Shown: positions 40,835-43,116 of the stretch, piece by piece
Position numbering within the stretch: position 1 is the stretch's first letter
Layout of the letters: each line of letters opens with the position of its first letter
NCBI GenBank assembly: GCA_964625525.1
Contig: CAZVEE010000025.1
Location: forward strand, 1 to 43,116
DNA from: CAZVEE01 sp964625525
GTDB taxonomy: Bacteria > Pseudomonadota > Alphaproteobacteria > JAJFIK01
DNA: 43,116 bases
Direction of reading: 5' to 3'
Notes under the pieces: generated by a model
What the model saw: only the letters and a program-made list of their open reading frames with translations
The model's database searches: none
What the model was told of the DNA's origin: nothing
Translations under genes and position numbers: made by a program

Positions 40835-43116
40835 TTAGGAACAGCCCGTAGTGCTGCCGCAGGTATCGCATTTCAGGCAGGTGCCGTTGCGCACGAGCGT
40901 CATGTGCATGCAGGTCGGGCAAGGGTCACCCTCATAGCCGAGCATGCGCGCCTCGATGACCTTGCGCGTGCGATCATCGGCCGGGAAGCTTGCCGCCGTT
41001 GTGGTTTCTTCCGCGAAGGTTTCGACCACCTGCTGAATGGCGCGCGCGCCGCCGGTGCCATCGGTGCCGGTGCGCATGGTCACGCTTTCCGCCGTGCTGG
41101 CTTCGAGCGACGCCTCGGTCATTGCACCGCCGGAGATCACTTGCAGGTGCTTGACCGGCGAGACCCCGCGCGTGAAGCCGGTGGACGCCACTTGCTTGAT
41201 CAGGCCTTCCACTTCGCGGTCGGCGGCCTTTAGGTCCTCCGCCAGCGGAATGTCGGGGTTTTCCGGCTCTTCATTGCCCACATGCGCAAGGTCATGACGG
41301 CCCAGATAGGACACGGCCAGTTCCCGGAACACATAGTCCACGAGCGAGGTGGCGTTCTTGATGCGGTCATTGCCCTGCACGATGCCATTGGGCTCAAAGC
41401 GGGTGTAGATAAACGCCTCGACGAATTCTTCCAGCGGCACCCCATACTGCAGGCCGATGGAGACTGCGATCGCGAAATTGTTCATCAGTGAGCGGAAGGC
41501 GGCACCTTCCTTGTGCATGTCGATGAACACCTCGCCCAGGCGCCCGTCTTCATATTCGCCCGTGTGCAGATAAACTTTGTGTCCGCCCACGACCGCTTTT
41601 TGGATGTAGCCTTTGCGCCGGTCGGGCAGGCGTTCACGCGCGATCTTGCGCTCCACGACCTTTTCAATGATGCGCTCGGTAACGACCCGCGTGCGCTCAG
41701 TCTGGGTGGTCTCGACTGTCAGCGCCTGCTCCAGATCCTCCGCCAAGTCCTCGTCTTCAATCAGGGCACTGGTGAGCGGCTGGCTCAGTTTGGAGCCGTC
41801 GCGATAGAGAGCATTGGCCTTGATGCCCAGTTTCCACGACAAGAGGTAAGCGTTCTTGCAGTCCTCGATGCTCGCATCATTGGGCATGTTGATCGTCTTG
41901 GAGATCGCGCCGGAGATGAAGGGCTGAGCCGACGCCATCATGCGGATATGGCTTTCCACCGACAGGACCCGCTTGCCGATGCGCCCGCATGGCGTGGCGC
42001 AGTCGAACACGGGCAGATGCTCGCTCTTCAGATGCGGCGCGCCCTCAAGCGTCATGGCCCCACACACATGCAGGTTGGCTGCGTCAATCTCCTCGCGGGA
42101 GAAGCCCAGCGCATCCAGCATGTCAAAGGACATGTCGTTCATATCTTCCGGGTTCAGTTTCAACACATCCGTGCAGAACTCGAGACCCAGCGTAAACTGA
42201 TTAAAGGCGAAGCGGATATCAAAGGCGCTGGCCAGGCCCTTTTCCACCGCTTCGATGGCCTCATCGGTGAAGCCTTCCTTGCGCAACACCTCATGATTGA
42301 GGCCCGGCGCGGCTTCCAGCGAGCCGTGCCCCACCGCATAGCGGATGATGTCGTCGATCTCGGCCTGACCATAGCCCAGGGTTTTGAGCGCTTCGGGCAC
42401 AGTGCGGTTGATGATCTTGAAATAGCCACCGCCCGCAAGCTTCTTGAACTTCACCAGGGCGAAGTCCGGCTCGATGCCCGTGGTATCACAATCCATGACA
42501 AGGCCGATGGTGCCCGTGGGTGCGATCACCGTGGCCTGAGCATTACGGAAGCCGTGCTCAGAGCCCACGCGCACCGCTTCATCCCACGCCACGCGCGCCG
42601 CCTGCACCAAAGACGGCCACGGACAATGTTCCGCATCAAGCGGGACGGGCAGGGTGTTCAGTTCGTCATAGCCCGCCGTCTCGCCATAGGCGGCCAAGCG
42701 ATGATTGCGGATGACGCGCAGCATGGCATCGTCATTCATCCAGAACTGGTTGAAGGCGCCGCGCTCGGAGGCCATCTCGGCGGACGTGGCATAGGAGCCA
42801 CCGGTCATCAGCGCGCTGATGGCCCCGGAAATGGCCCGGCCTTCCGCACTGTCATAAGGAATGCCGGATGCCATGAGCAGGCCGCCCAGATTGGCAAAGC
42901 CCAGACCCAGCGTCCGGTACTCATAAGACAGCTTGGCGATTTCCGGCGATGGGAACTGCGCCATCAGCACGGAGACTTCAAGCGTCAGTGTCCACAGCCG
43001 CACCGCATGGGCAAATGCTTCCACGTCAAAGGCGCCCTTGGCGTCGCGGAAGTTCATCAGGTTCAGCGAGGCGAGGTTACAGGCCGTGTTGTCCAGGAAC
43101 ATATATTCCGAACACG
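40835..43116 (-). CDS. nrdJ: B12-dependent ribonucleotide reductase (class II), 5' end outside the window
   Basis: Class II reductases turn ribonucleotides into deoxyribonucleotides using adenosylcobalamin and do not need oxygen. The visible 759 residues begin with CSEYMFLDNTACNLASLNL; its first cysteine matches the radical-site cysteine of the NPCSEY motif. Further on are ATVIAPTGTIGLVMDCDTTGIEPD and INMPNDASIEDC. The C-terminus is a zinc-ribbon-like Cys cluster (CPTCMHM... CLKCDTCGSTTGCS), which may help in reduction of the enzyme. The N-terminal part lies beyond 43116. A bidirectional terminator follows the stop. Confidence 0.96.
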   Translation of the reverse strand, partial: CSEYMFLDNTACNLASLNLMNFRDAKGAFDVEAFAHAVRLWTLTLEVSVLMAQFPSPEIAKLSYEYRTLGLGFANLGGLLMASGIPYDSAEGRAISGAISALMTGGSYATSAEMASERGAFNQFWMNDDAMLRVIRNHRLAAYGETAGYDELNTLPVPLDAEHCPWPSLVQAARVAWDEAVRVGSEHGFRNAQATVIAPTGTIGLVMDCDTTGIEPDFALVKFKKLAGGGYFKIINRTVPEALKTLGYGQAEIDDIIRYAVGHGSLEAAPGLNHEVLRKEGFTDEAIEAVEKGLASAFDIRFAFNQFTLGLEFCTDVLKLNPEDMNDMSFDMLDALGFSREEIDAANLHVCGAMTLEGAPHLKSEHLPVFDCATPCGRIGKRVLSVESHIRMMASAQPFISGAISKTINMPNDASIEDCKNAYLLSWKLGIKANALYRDGSKLSQPLTSALIEDEDLAEDLEQALTVETTQTERTRVVTERIIEKVVERKIARERLPDRRKGYIQKAVVGGHKVYLHTGEYEDGRLGEVFIDMHKEGAAFRSLMNNFAIAVSIGLQYGVPLEEFVEAFIYTRFEPNGIVQGNDRIKNATSLVDYVFRELAVSYLGRHDLAHVGNEEPENPDIPLAEDLKAADREVEGLIKQVASTGFTRGVSPVKHLQVISGGAMTEASLEASTAESVTMRTGTDGTGGARAIQQVVETFAEETTTAASFPADDRTRKVIEARMLGYEGDPCPTCMHMTLVRNGTCLKCDTCGSTTGCS

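Noticed and set aside
1..43116. CRISPR arrays, tRNA or rRNA genes, integrase, phage or toxin-antitoxin genes
   Set aside because: I read both strands for these and saw none. The XRE regulator is not next to a toxin-like gene of usual size.

Overview
The window is a GC-rich stretch of chromosome from an alphaproteobacterium. The evidence is gene order and protein type: rplI-rpsR-rpsF divergent from fabD-fabG-acpP-fabF-mltG-yicC-gmk, an lptF-lptG-lptD-surA-pdxA-ksgA envelope operon, pepA-holC, an HdaA-type DnaA regulator next to ppk-ppx-rnd, and a B12-dependent class II ribonucleotide reductase. No rRNA, tRNA, CRISPR array, transposase or integrase was seen. I cannot name the genus.

Layout. 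Positions 1-1608 (minus strand) carry the S6-S18-L9 ribosomal operon, ending in a strong terminator. Positions 1981-8344 (plus) carry fatty-acid synthesis genes, then mltG, yicC and gmk. Positions 8345-13132 are the least ordinary part: a pentanucleotide array, a 662-residue protein of unknown function, an XRE-type regulator, a divergent LamG-domain protein and an iron-type alcohol dehydrogenase. Positions 13133-21155 (minus) hold the LPS-transport and outer-membrane biogenesis operon with pdxA and ksgA. Positions 21388-23432 (plus) hold pepA and holC. Positions 23441-26708 (minus) hold a crotonase, a DUF4188 protein and a YheS-like ABC-F ATPase. Then come ndk (plus), purN (minus), a lipase-like hydrolase (plus), purM and a putative amidoligase (minus), and a plus-strand run of DUF2066-hdaA-ppk-ppx. 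rnd (minus) and aspS (plus) diverge, and a 5'-truncated nrdJ enters from the right edge on the minus strand.

How it fits together. From memory of alphaproteobacterial genomes, most of these genes form one long conserved backbone (ribosome, fatty acids, guanylate, LPS transport, purines, polyphosphate, aspartyl-tRNA). Against it a few cargo genes stand out: the XRE/662-residue/LamG/ADH group between gmk and ksgA, the DUF4188-crotonase pair between holC and the ABC-F gene, the hydrolase between purN and purM, and the amidoligase ahead of purM. The best candidate for something undescribed is the XRE/662-residue/LamG locus. It has its own AT-rich divergent control region with repeated TTTGCTATTT boxes, and its two large proteins end in similar short aromatic tails. 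A second unexplained element is an intergenic repeat of about 48 bp present at both ends of the window, in each case just downstream of a gene and in the same orientation relative to it.
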